DNA from: Clostridium swellfunianum
GTDB taxonomy: Bacteria; Bacillota; Clostridia; Clostridiales; Clostridiaceae
Reading direction: 5' to 3'
Length of the DNA: 64,000 nt
Assembly: GCF_023656515.1 (NCBI RefSeq)
Contig: NZ_JAMOFV010000006.1
Span: 396,025-460,024 of the forward strand
Shown: piece after piece, positions 50,360 through 57,709 of the stretch
Numbering within the stretch: position 1 is the first letter of the stretch
Layout: every line of letters begins with the position of its first letter
Translations under genes and position numbers: made by a program
The notes under the pieces: generated by a model
Database searches by the model: none
What the model saw: the letters and a program-made list of their open reading frames with translations, nothing else
Told to the model about the DNA's origin: nothing

Positions 50360-50396
50360 AAAACTGAAAATTAAATAGAATATGGGAGGGTTTATT

Positions 50397-50531
50397 GTGA
50401 ATATATTTAGATTTTTATTAAGCGAAGATTATAGGCTTGAATATTCAAAGAAATTTTCTGAGAGTTTAGTTTCGGAACAGGATAGTCAAGAGGCTGCTTA
50501 TTCAGAAGTACAAAAAAGTAATAAGGCATAA
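50397..50531 (+). CDS. Small protein of 44 residues, unknown
   Basis: A GTG at 50397, 6 nt after GGGAGGG, opens a 44-residue frame beginning MNIFRFLLSEDYRLEYSKKF and ending VQKSNKA. It is charged and has no membrane segment after the first few hydrophobic residues. The ribosome site is excellent and a hairpin follows 18 bp after the stop. I do not recognise it, so its function is open. Confidence 0.55.
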   Translation: MNIFRFLLSEDYRLEYSKKFSESLVSEQDSQEAAYSEVQKSNKA

Positions 50532-50549
50532 CTTGATAGATTTGCTGTA

Positions 50550-50580
50550 ATAAAGGAGAGTGAAGAACTCTCCTTTATCA
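50550..50580 (+). terminator. Hairpin, probable terminator of the small ORF
   Basis: ATAAAGGAGAGT pairs perfectly with ACTCTCCTTTAT over a GAAGA loop. The T-run is short (TTT inside the stem), so termination may be partial. Between 50580 and 50748 I see only an imperfect TGGAGA/TCTCCA repeat. Confidence 0.55.
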
Positions 50581-50748
50581 TTCAATGGAGAAATCAAACG
50601 AAAATCTCCAATGTTATCGTTTTTAAAGCTAGTATAATAAAGTTAAGGTGGCAGAAGCAACCGATATGCTGCTTATTTATATCTTTAGATTATGTTACAA
50701 TATTATAAGAAATATTATGTGCAGAACTTTATAACTGGGGGGATATAA

Positions 50749-51525
50749 ATGAGAAAATTATTTGTAACTGACTTAGATGGAACACTGCTTGGAGAGAATA
50801 AGACGATAACAAAAGATAATTATAGGCAGATCGAAAAGCTTAAGGCTTCAAAGCATTGCTTTGCTATAGCTACAGGACGAGGCTACGATCTTGTTGAAGG
50901 TATAATAAAACAGTATCCTATGGATGTTGATTATTTTATATTGCACAATGGTGCTCTTATAGCAGACAAGCATGGGAAGATAATTAAACATGAATTTATA
51001 TCTTTTAAAATTGTAAAAGCCATTATTGAAGGGTTTTATAATGAAGATTGGAAAATACATCTTGGAACTGGCTTTAAGAGTTTTAGATTTGGAGATGAAG
51101 GTAAAATAGCTAATCCTTACGGCGTAGAGATCGCTACTGTTGAGGAAATAGAAAATGAGAAAATATCAATGCTCGGTTTTAGCTACAAAAAGAATGATAT
51201 TATTTATGTAGATAATGTATGCAGAGAAATAAATAGTAAATTTGGCTATGATGTAGTTGCCTATAGAAATGTTAACTATATAGACATAGTACCTAAGGGC
51301 TGCTCTAAAGGCGATGGTGTAGAATATGTGAAGCAAAGGGAAGAAATAAAGCAGATAAATACCTTTGCTATAGGAGATTCCTGGAATGATGTCACTATGT
51401 TCGATTCTGTTGAGCATTCATTTACTTTTAATAAAGTGGAGAAAGAGCTTAAAACCAAAGCAAGATATATAGTTGATTCTGTAGCTGAATGTATTGAAAA
51501 ATATGTTTTAGAGAATGCTTCATAA
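50749..51525 (+). CDS. HAD-superfamily Cof-type phosphatase
   Basis: This 258-residue enzyme has HAD motif I FVTDLDGTLLG at the N-terminus with both catalytic Asp residues, motif II in FAIATGRGYD, the motif III Lys near VPKGCSKGDGVEY, and motif IV in AIGDSWNDVTMF. The cap between about 85 and 180 is of the Cof (C2b) type. These enzymes dephosphorylate sugar phosphates, flavin precursors and the like. The start follows GGGGGGATATAA. A very strong bidirectional terminator follows. Confidence 0.91.
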   Translation: MRKLFVTDLDGTLLGENKTITKDNYRQIEKLKASKHCFAIATGRGYDLVEGIIKQYPMDVDYFILHNGALIADKHGKIIKHEFISFKIVKAIIEGFYNEDWKIHLGTGFKSFRFGDEGKIANPYGVEIATVEEIENEKISMLGFSYKKNDIIYVDNVCREINSKFGYDVVAYRNVNYIDIVPKGCSKGDGVEYVKQREEIKQINTFAIGDSWNDVTMFDSVEHSFTFNKVEKELKTKARYIVDSVAECIEKYVLENAS

Positions 51526-51526
51526 A

Positions 51527-51587
51527 AATAAAAAAGACATTTTGCTAAGCTGCATTGTATAGCAGCAGGCAAAATGTCTTTTTTATT
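51527..51587. terminator. Bidirectional intrinsic terminator
   Basis: A 19-bp perfect stem (AATAAAAAAGACATTTTGC and complement) encloses a 23-nt loop that itself contains GCTGC/GCAGC. It separates two convergent units. Confidence 0.9.
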
Positions 51588-52267
51588 TATATATCCATGC
51601 TTATTCTTCCATCTTTTATCTCAACAATTCTGTCGGCTTTTTCAGCTATTCTTCTATCGTGGGTTATAACCACAAAGGTTGTATTAAATCTCTTATTTAT
51701 ATCTCTCATAAGATTATAAATATTTTCAGTAGATTCAGAGTCTAGGTTTCCTGTAGGTTCATCTGCAAGGATTATTTTAGGATTATTCATTAATGCCCTC
51801 GCTATGGCTGTTCTTTGCTGCTGACCGCCAGACATATTTGTTGCAAGGTTATTTTTTACTTTCGCAAGACCTACAAGGTCTAGAAGCTCATTAGCTCTAT
51901 CTATGGTCTCCTTTGATGGTCTTGGTGAATAAATTCTATTGGGCATCAACACATTTTCTAGTGCAGTGAACTCAGGGAGAAGATAGTGAAATTGAAATAT
52001 GAAGCCTATAGTCTGATTTCTAAGGTCAGCAAGCTGGTTTTTCTTCATAGTATCAGTTCTCTTGCCAGCTATAAAAATTTCTCCATCAGTTGGCTTATCT
52101 AAAGTTCCCATTATATTTAAAAGTGTGCTTTTACCGCTTCCGGAGGCCCCTATTATAGAATTAAAGGTACCTTCTTCAAAGGATAGGTTAACATTGCGAA
52201 GTACTTGGGTTTTTATTAAAGTTCCATAGGTCTTGTTTATATTTTTTAAGCTTATTATATTAGCCAT
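51587..52267 (-). CDS. ABC exporter ATP-binding protein (MacB/LolD-like) of B12-sensor operon
   Basis: This 226-residue ATPase has Walker A GASGSGKST, Q-loop FIFQFHYLLPEFTALENV, signature MSGGQQQRTAIARAL and Walker B ILADEPTGNLD. This is the LolD/MacB subfamily that works with FtsX-like permeases. Its start overlaps the permease gene by 8 bp, and it is the third gene of an operon led by a B12-binding protein. It supplies energy for an exporter or extractor whose cargo is unknown. Confidence 0.93.
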   Translation of the reverse strand: MANIISLKNINKTYGTLIKTQVLRNVNLSFEEGTFNSIIGASGSGKSTLLNIMGTLDKPTDGEIFIAGKRTDTMKKNQLADLRNQTIGFIFQFHYLLPEFTALENVLMPNRIYSPRPSKETIDRANELLDLVGLAKVKNNLATNMSGGQQQRTAIARALMNNPKIILADEPTGNLDSESTENIYNLMRDINKRFNTTFVVITHDRRIAEKADRIVEIKDGRISMDI

Positions 52268-53417
52268 TTTTAATCACCTCTATCGGATTCAGTCTTGAAG
52301 AACGTCTTGCTGGAATCAAAGCTGCTAAGGTTGCAGAAGCAAGTGCAATCAATGCAGAAAGAGCAATAAAGTTATAGTCTATATATAAACTAACTACTGG
52401 AGTTCCGTCTGGGTTTAATGCAAACTTTGTAAACATCAAGCTTAAAGAAAGTCCAAGTAATACGCCAAGTACTGCACCTAAAATTCCAAGCAGAAGTCCT
52501 TCAAAGAGGAAAATCAAACTTGCTGTTCTATCCTTTATACCCATAGCCTTAAGAATTCCAATTTGTCTTGATTTTTGAACTACTGTTATGGCAAGCACGC
52601 TAGCTATTCCAAGCACAACAGCAACTAATACAAATACTTGAATCATTATGCTGGAAACACTTTGTCCATTCAGACCGCTGAGAAGTTCTGCATTTTGAGC
52701 CTTCCAGTTATCCACCTTAACATTATCAGGCATTACTGCTGCTAATTCATCTGCAATAATATCAGCCTTGAAAATATCCTTAACCTGCATTTCTACTCCA
52801 GTAGCTTTATTGTCTAGAGAGAATAATCCTTGGGAAGTTTCGAGGGTTGTTAACATCCAAGACTTATTAATAGAGGCAACCTTGAGGTCATAAAAGCCTG
52901 TTACAGTTAATTTTTTAGGCTGTCCTGAGTTTGCTAGTATTTCAAGCTCATCACCAAGCTTAAGGTTAAGTTCCTTTTGAAGCTCCTTGCCTATAATAAC
53001 TTCATTAATCTCTTTTGGCTCGCTGCCTTCATAAAGCCTATCTTTAATATTGTAAATTTTATCTGAAGCATCTAGATCCATCCCTCTAACTAAGACTGAA
53101 TAAGTTTTGCTGTCATCTTTTATAAGTGCAGGTCCGTCAGCAGTAATAGAAAGATTTATAATTCCAGTGTCTAAAGCGTTTATTTTGTCTTTAATGTTTT
53201 TATAATTTTCGATAGTTTTGTCATTAGTATTTGAACTTATGGTTATCTGAGAGGAGTTCCCTATGGTTTTATTTATTAGGCTTTTTTGAAGACCTTGTAT
53301 AAGAGAGCCTATAAATATTTGCACAGATACCCCAACAGCAATTCCAAGTGCGATTAGTGCAGTTTGTCCTTTGCTGGATTTTAAGAAACGAACTGCTATT
53401 TTAAATGGTAATATCAT
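52260..53417 (-). CDS. FtsX-like ABC permease of B12-sensor operon
   Basis: This 385-residue permease has the MacB/LolE plan: an N-terminal membrane helix (about 18-40, TALIALGIAVGVSVQIFIGS), an extracytoplasmic MacB-like domain (about 45-250), and three C-terminal helices beginning SIMIQVFVLVAVVLGIASVL. Between helices lies the conserved QSRQIGILKAMGI-type loop, here KSRQIGILKAMGIKD. It overlaps the genes on either side by 4 and 8 bp, showing strong coupling to the B12-binding protein and the ATPase. Confidence 0.91.
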   Translation of the reverse strand: MILPFKIAVRFLKSSKGQTALIALGIAVGVSVQIFIGSLIQGLQKSLINKTIGNSSQITISSNTNDKTIENYKNIKDKINALDTGIINLSITADGPALIKDDSKTYSVLVRGMDLDASDKIYNIKDRLYEGSEPKEINEVIIGKELQKELNLKLGDELEILANSGQPKKLTVTGFYDLKVASINKSWMLTTLETSQGLFSLDNKATGVEMQVKDIFKADIIADELAAVMPDNVKVDNWKAQNAELLSGLNGQSVSSIMIQVFVLVAVVLGIASVLAITVVQKSRQIGILKAMGIKDRTASLIFLFEGLLLGILGAVLGVLLGLSLSLMFTKFALNPDGTPVVSLYIDYNFIALSALIALASATLAALIPARRSSRLNPIEVIKNG

Positions 53418-54064
53418 TGTCCATCCTCCTCCGCAAGCTTTTTTATATCCTCAAAGGAATGAAGATACATATCTGCTCCAATTTCCTTGTGTGAATGTTC
53501 CTTATGCTTAAAAGCGCTGCCTCCAACTAATATTTTAATTTTCGGGTCAGCCTCTCGTATCTTTTCAATGGCCTTACGAGCAGCAATTAAGCTGTAAGGA
53601 TTTGAAACGCTTATAGCTATATAGTCAAGCTTGATATTTTGTAAAGCTTCTAAAAATTCTTCTTTAGGAGTATTGCTTCCTACAAAAGTGGCATTATAAC
53701 CTAAAAGAGTGAAAAAATCTGTTATCATCCTTGCTCCTATTTCGTGATATTCCTCTGAAGGGCAAACCACTGCTATCTTTTTATTAATGTTGAGCTTATA
53801 GCTTTCATCTCTCTCCTTAATTACATAAGGGTAGCAGTTTTCAATAATAGTTCTTATAATAGAGCTTCTAACATGCTCCCTCCATATAAAGGCTTTATCA
53901 GTTTTATTTTGAACCATGCTGTTTAAAGAAGGAGCTAATATCTCTGTGTAAAGAGTTATTATATCTATTTCGTTATTCTTTAGTTTTGGTAAAATAAAAT
54001 TTAATAAAGCGTTTCTGTTTTCAGTTTCAATGGTTTTCATAAATTCATTGTAATAGTGATGCAT
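53414..54064 (-). CDS. B12-binding-domain sensor without DNA-binding domain
   Basis: This 216-residue protein has a helical B12-binding-2 type bundle (about 10-85) and a Rossmann-like cobalamin-binding domain (about 95-210). EYHEIG at 105-110 gives the E-x-H-x2-G form of the lower-ligand motif, with SVSNPYSLIAARKAIEKIR and ILVGGSAF later. The bundle keeps the E-H pair (63-64) of the CarH W-x9-EH motif, but the Trp position is Asn53. There is no helix-turn-helix. It is first gene of a coupled operon with an ABC exporter and divergent from an XRE regulator with the same sensory domains. An accessory sensor or corrinoid binder is likely. Confidence 0.82.
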   Translation of the reverse strand: MHHYYNEFMKTIETENRNALLNFILPKLKNNEIDIITLYTEILAPSLNSMVQNKTDKAFIWREHVRSSIIRTIIENCYPYVIKERDESYKLNINKKIAVVCPSEEYHEIGARMITDFFTLLGYNATFVGSNTPKEEFLEALQNIKLDYIAISVSNPYSLIAARKAIEKIREADPKIKILVGGSAFKHKEHSHKEIGADMYLHSFEDIKKLAEEDGQ

Positions 54065-54114
54065 AAATAATCTCCTTTCAACTAATTTAATTAGATAATT
54101 TATATTTTTATAGG

Positions 54115-54128
54115 ATAATAATTATTAT
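54115..54128. promoter_or_regulatory. 14-bp perfect palindrome in the divergent B12-sensor promoter region
   Basis: ATAATAATTATTAT lies about 50 bp upstream of the HTH-less sensor gene. A second symmetric site CTAAT-TTA-ATTAG lies at 54082-54094. Both are AT-rich, so chance is possible. Confidence 0.35.
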
Positions 54129-54193
54129 GTAGTTATAATATAATAATATATCACTCTTTGTAATAAATCAACTATCTATTCTAAAAAATATTG

Positions 54194-54219
54194 AAAATAT
54201 TCACGAGATGTGATATTTT
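54194..54219. promoter_or_regulatory. Candidate XRE operator
   Basis: AAAATATTCAC and GTGATATTTT are inverted around GAGAT, 33 bp upstream of the XRE-B12 gene. ATATCAC at 54148-54154 repeats the GTGATAT half-site in inverse order. This suits a dimeric regulator controlling both divergent units. Confidence 0.5.
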
Positions 54220-54251
54220 GTTTTCAAGATATATACAAAAGGAGTAAAAAT

Positions 54252-55148
54252 ATGAGCAAAGAACTATCAAATCGTATTAAGGAGCTTAGAAAGAAAAATA
54301 AATATACACAAAAAGAACTTGCGGAGCTGCTTGAGGTAGGGCAAACTACTATAGCAAACTATGAGAAGGGGCTAAGGGTTCCTGATGCTGAGAAATTAAA
54401 TAAGATAGCAGATTTATTTCAGGTCACTTTAGATTATCTTTTGGGAAGAGATGAAAATAAGCAGAATTTAAATAAAGAAGTTAAGCCAAATAGTATGGCA
54501 TTTAAATCTATTGATGAAGTTTATAAAGTTTTCCTAGAAAACCTCTTGAAAGGATATCGAGAAGAAGCAAGAAGTTCTATTCTTGATCTTTATGAAGAAG
54601 GTATCAACATTGGGCAGATATATTTTGATATATTGGAGAAAGCGTTAAAAGAAGTAGGAGCTCTTTGGGAACAAGGTGTTATCGATGTTTGGAAGGAGCA
54701 TCTTATATCTGAGGCAATATTAGATATTATGAGAGAGCTTAGGGTGAAGGAGAAGAGCATATATGGAAGAGTCCATTCACTGATTGCTTTGACTCCAGTA
54801 CCTGAGATGCACAATATTGGACTTAAGATGATTGCAGATATGCTGGAGCTTGAGGGGTGGCATGTGGTTTATTTAGGTTCCAGTGTTCCCGCTATAAGCC
54901 TTATTAAAGCTATAGAGGCAGAAGAACCAGATTTGGTTGCTATTTCGGTCACTTTACCTTATCATATAGAAGCTGCAAAGCATACTATAGCAGCGATTAA
55001 AAATTATTTTAGGCAAAAGTCACCCAATATAATAATTGGCGGGGCAGCATTTGCAAATTGCAGGAATGTATGTGAGGAAACAGGGGCAAATTATTATGGA
55101 ATAAATCTTGAAGATATTAAAGCTGCAGTCAGAAAAGATAGTAAGTAG
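54252..55148 (+). CDS. XRE-family regulator with CarH-like B12-sensing domains
   Basis: This 298-residue protein joins an XRE helix-turn-helix (about 5-65, IKELRKKNKYTQKELAELLE and TIANYEKG) to a four-helix B12-binding-2 bundle (about 90-170) and a cobalamin-binding Rossmann domain (about 175-298). The bundle contains W139...E149-H150, the W-x9-EH motif of CarH photoreceptors. EMHNIG at 185-190 is the E-x-H-x2-G lower-ligand motif. Known CarH/LitR proteins use a MerR-type HTH instead. ATG 54252 follows AAAAGGAG with good spacing; an upstream in-frame start lacks a site. It likely controls the divergent sensor-exporter operon in response to a cobalamin, light or redox signal. Confidence 0.87.
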   Translation: MSKELSNRIKELRKKNKYTQKELAELLEVGQTTIANYEKGLRVPDAEKLNKIADLFQVTLDYLLGRDENKQNLNKEVKPNSMAFKSIDEVYKVFLENLLKGYREEARSSILDLYEEGINIGQIYFDILEKALKEVGALWEQGVIDVWKEHLISEAILDIMRELRVKEKSIYGRVHSLIALTPVPEMHNIGLKMIADMLELEGWHVVYLGSSVPAISLIKAIEAEEPDLVAISVTLPYHIEAAKHTIAAIKNYFRQKSPNIIIGGAAFANCRNVCEETGANYYGINLEDIKAAVRKDSK

Positions 55149-55247
55149 TAAGAATTGAGATGTGTAGACCAAAATATAAATTTACTGTATTATTGGTTTA
55201 GACGAAAATATTATGTGCAGTATTGCTAAGAAAGTGAGAGGATAAAA

Positions 55248-56069
55248 ATGAACAATATGTATGATAAAGTAATGGAATCAGTAAGATATATTGAGGAAAA
55301 GATTAACTTAAAACCTGAAATTGGTGTTATTCTTGGATCAGGACTTGGCAATCTAACAGATACGCTTGAAAACAAGCAATACTTAGATTATAAGGATATA
55401 CCAAACTTCCCGCAATCTACAGTAAAAGGTCACCAGGGAAGGCTTGTTTTTGGACTTTTAAATGGAGTGAAGGTACTCTTTATGCAGGGCAGATTCCACT
55501 ATTACGAAGGTTATAGTATGAAGGAAGTTACCTATCCTGTATATGTAATGAAAATGCTTGGTATTAAAAATCTTATAGTAACTAACGCCTGTGGAGGAAT
55601 AAACACAAGCTTCGAACCTGGAACTCTAATGCTTATTAACGACTTTATAAATCTTATGGGAACTAATCCTTTGATAGGTGAAAATGACGAAAGATTTGGC
55701 CCAAGATTCCCTGACATGTCAGAGCCTTATGACCTTAAGTTAATAGAGAAGGCAAGAGATGCAGCTTCAGAGCTTGGAATTGACTGCAAGGAAGGTGTTT
55801 ACGCAGGCTTTATGGGACCCTACTACGAAACTGCCTCAGAAATTGTTATGATTGGGAGAATGGGAGCAGATGCAGTAGGTATGTCTACAGTTCCGGAAAC
55901 CATAGTAGCTAATTATTTAGGTATGAAGGTGCTTGGAATAGCATGTATAACTAATATGGCTACAGGAATACAAACCGTAAAGCACTCTCATGAGAGAGTA
56001 GTAGAAATAGCACAAAAAGCTTCTGTAAAGTTATGCAGTTTGGTTACTAAAATTATAGAAACTATTTAA
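55248..56069 (+). CDS. punA: Purine-nucleoside phosphorylase, trimeric type
   Basis: This 273-residue enzyme splits inosine and guanosine with phosphate. Family marks are VILGSGLGNLTD near residue 28, the phosphate-binding GHQGRLVFG, IVTNACGGINTSF near 110, and MGPYYETASEIVMIGRMGAD with VGMSTVPETIVA near 190-215. Length and motifs are those of the mammalian-like trimeric PNP. The spacing from GAGAGG to the ATG is about 5-6 nt. A small acidic protein follows 60 bp downstream. Confidence 0.94.
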   Translation: MNNMYDKVMESVRYIEEKINLKPEIGVILGSGLGNLTDTLENKQYLDYKDIPNFPQSTVKGHQGRLVFGLLNGVKVLFMQGRFHYYEGYSMKEVTYPVYVMKMLGIKNLIVTNACGGINTSFEPGTLMLINDFINLMGTNPLIGENDERFGPRFPDMSEPYDLKLIEKARDAASELGIDCKEGVYAGFMGPYYETASEIVMIGRMGADAVGMSTVPETIVANYLGMKVLGIACITNMATGIQTVKHSHERVVEIAQKASVKLCSLVTKIIETI

Positions 56070-56129
56070 AATATAGTTTTAGGGTAAAGAGGTTTAACAG
56101 AGCTGAAGAATTGAAATAGGAGGATATAT

Positions 56130-56558
56130 ATGTACATAGTTTTTGGCAATGAAGTAATGGAAAGTAAGGAAATGAAGGAAAAGATCGAATCTGAATCTGA
56201 GTTTAAAGTTGTTAAAGATATGAGCAAGGGCTCTAAGAGGGAAGATGTTTTAGCTTATAATTTAAGTATAAGTGTTGATGTTTTATATGAAATCATTCAA
56301 GAAGATCAGGATTTAGATGAAATGGCTGAAGCAGAGCTTACTGAAGATGATCTTTTTGACGAGTATCTTACTGTGGCAGAAGAGCTTGCAACAGATTTTG
56401 AGGAGATTTTGCCTGATGAAGCTATATTTGACATAAGAGCTTACAAATGGGATAAATCTGATAATGATATAAAATTAGTCATAGCAATAGCTCATGAAGA
56501 ACTAGGAGAGGCTAAGCTTTCAAATGTTATGAAGACACTTTTAAAGCAAATCGAATAG
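56130..56558 (+). CDS. Small acidic hypothetical protein
   Basis: This 142-residue protein is strongly acidic (EMAEAELTEDDLFDEYLTVA, DFEEILPDEAIFD) and soluble, with short strands at each end (MYIVFGNEVM and IKLVIAIAHEEL). I do not recognise its family. AGGAGG lies 7-8 nt before the ATG, so it is a well-supported gene. It lies between purine-nucleoside phosphorylase and a YhdH-type reductase, which does not suggest a role. Confidence 0.65.
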   Translation: MYIVFGNEVMESKEMKEKIESESEFKVVKDMSKGSKREDVLAYNLSISVDVLYEIIQEDQDLDEMAEAELTEDDLFDEYLTVAEELATDFEEILPDEAIFDIRAYKWDKSDNDIKLVIAIAHEELGEAKLSNVMKTLLKQIE

Positions 56559-56646
56559 GCAGAACGGATTTATTTTAAATAGTGCTAACTCATAGTGGCA
56601 TTGTTTCATTTTATAAGGTAAATTGCAGAAAGGAATGCAGCATAAG

Positions 56647-57642
56647 ATGAGAGATAAATTTAAAGCAATGGTAGTAAGTGAAATTGAAGGCAAGTATGTA
56701 AGAGAGATTAAAGAAAGAGAAATTTCCGGGCTTCCTGAAGGTGATGTTCTGATAAATGTTAAATACTCTTCCTTAAATTATAAGGATGCTCTTTCAGCTA
56801 CAGGAAACAAGGGGGTTACTAGAAAATATCCACATACCCCTGGTATAGATGCTGCCGGAGTAGTGGAAGAGAGCAATTGCGAAGAGTTTAAAGCTGGAGA
56901 TGAGGTTATAGTAACAGGCTATGACTTAGGAATGAATACTTCCGGAGGTTTTAGCGAGTATATTAGAGTTCCTAAAGAGTGGATTGTGAAGCTGCCTAAG
57001 GGGCTTTCACTTATGGAAAGCATGATATATGGTACTGCAGGGTTTACTGCAGCTTTATCTGTTTATAAGCTAATACAGTCTGGTGTTAAAAAGGAAGCTG
57101 GAGAAGTATTAGTAACTGGGGCAACAGGTGGAGTAGGAAGCCTTGCTGTAAGCATGCTTCATAAGCTTGGCTATAGTGTTGTTGCCGGAACAGGCAAAGC
57201 TGAGGCTAAGGATATGCTTTTAAAGACAGGAGCCAGGGATATAATCTTAAGAGAAGAGCTTGATGATAAATTAGGAAAAGCTTTATTAAAAACCAGATGG
57301 GCTGGAGTTATAGATACTGTTGGTGGAAATATTTTAGCTACGGCTCTTAAAACTACTAACTATGGCGGTAGTGTAACAAGCTGTGGTAATGCAGCATCAC
57401 ATGAGTTTTCTACCACAGTTTTTCCTTTTATTCTTAGAGGAGTTAATCTTTTAGGGGTAGATTCTGTTCAGTGTCCAATGGACTTAAGGTTAAAGCTTTG
57501 GGGTTTGATGGCCTCTGAGTGGAAGCCAGAAAATCTTGGACTTAATGTTGAGGAAGTAGCCCTTGAAGGCTTAGAGGATAAAATTAAGGAGATCTTAGAA
57601 GGAAAAATCATAGGAAGAACTCTTGTAAATATTAGTTTATAA
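56647..57642 (+). CDS. YhdH/AcuI-type NADPH-dependent enoyl (acryloyl-CoA/quinone) reductase
   Basis: This 331-residue zinc-free MDR-family reductase starts FKAMVVSEIEG as YhdH/YhfP proteins do. It continues with VNVKYSSLNYKDALSATGNK, YPHTPGIDAAGVVEES, and the cofactor motif VLVTGATGGVGSLAVSMLHK near 155. Relatives reduce acryloyl-CoA or quinone-like alkenes. No zinc ligands of alcohol dehydrogenases are present. ATG 56647 is preferred, although the AGGA site is 12 nt away; earlier in-frame starts overlap that site. Confidence 0.88.
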   Translation: MRDKFKAMVVSEIEGKYVREIKEREISGLPEGDVLINVKYSSLNYKDALSATGNKGVTRKYPHTPGIDAAGVVEESNCEEFKAGDEVIVTGYDLGMNTSGGFSEYIRVPKEWIVKLPKGLSLMESMIYGTAGFTAALSVYKLIQSGVKKEAGEVLVTGATGGVGSLAVSMLHKLGYSVVAGTGKAEAKDMLLKTGARDIILREELDDKLGKALLKTRWAGVIDTVGGNILATALKTTNYGGSVTSCGNAASHEFSTTVFPFILRGVNLLGVDSVQCPMDLRLKLWGLMASEWKPENLGLNVEEVALEGLEDKIKEILEGKIIGRTLVNISL

Positions 57643-57645
57643 GAT

Positions 57646-57679
57646 TAATACCTGACCATATAAATTTGGTCAGGTATTA
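57646..57679 (+). terminator. Hairpin after the YhdH-type gene
   Basis: TAATACCTGACCA pairs perfectly with TGGTCAGGTATTA over 8 nt. The T-tract is weak, so attenuation before the next MFS gene is possible. Confidence 0.65.
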
Positions 57680-57709
57680 TATGAATATACTGAGGAAGAG
57701 GTTTAATTA

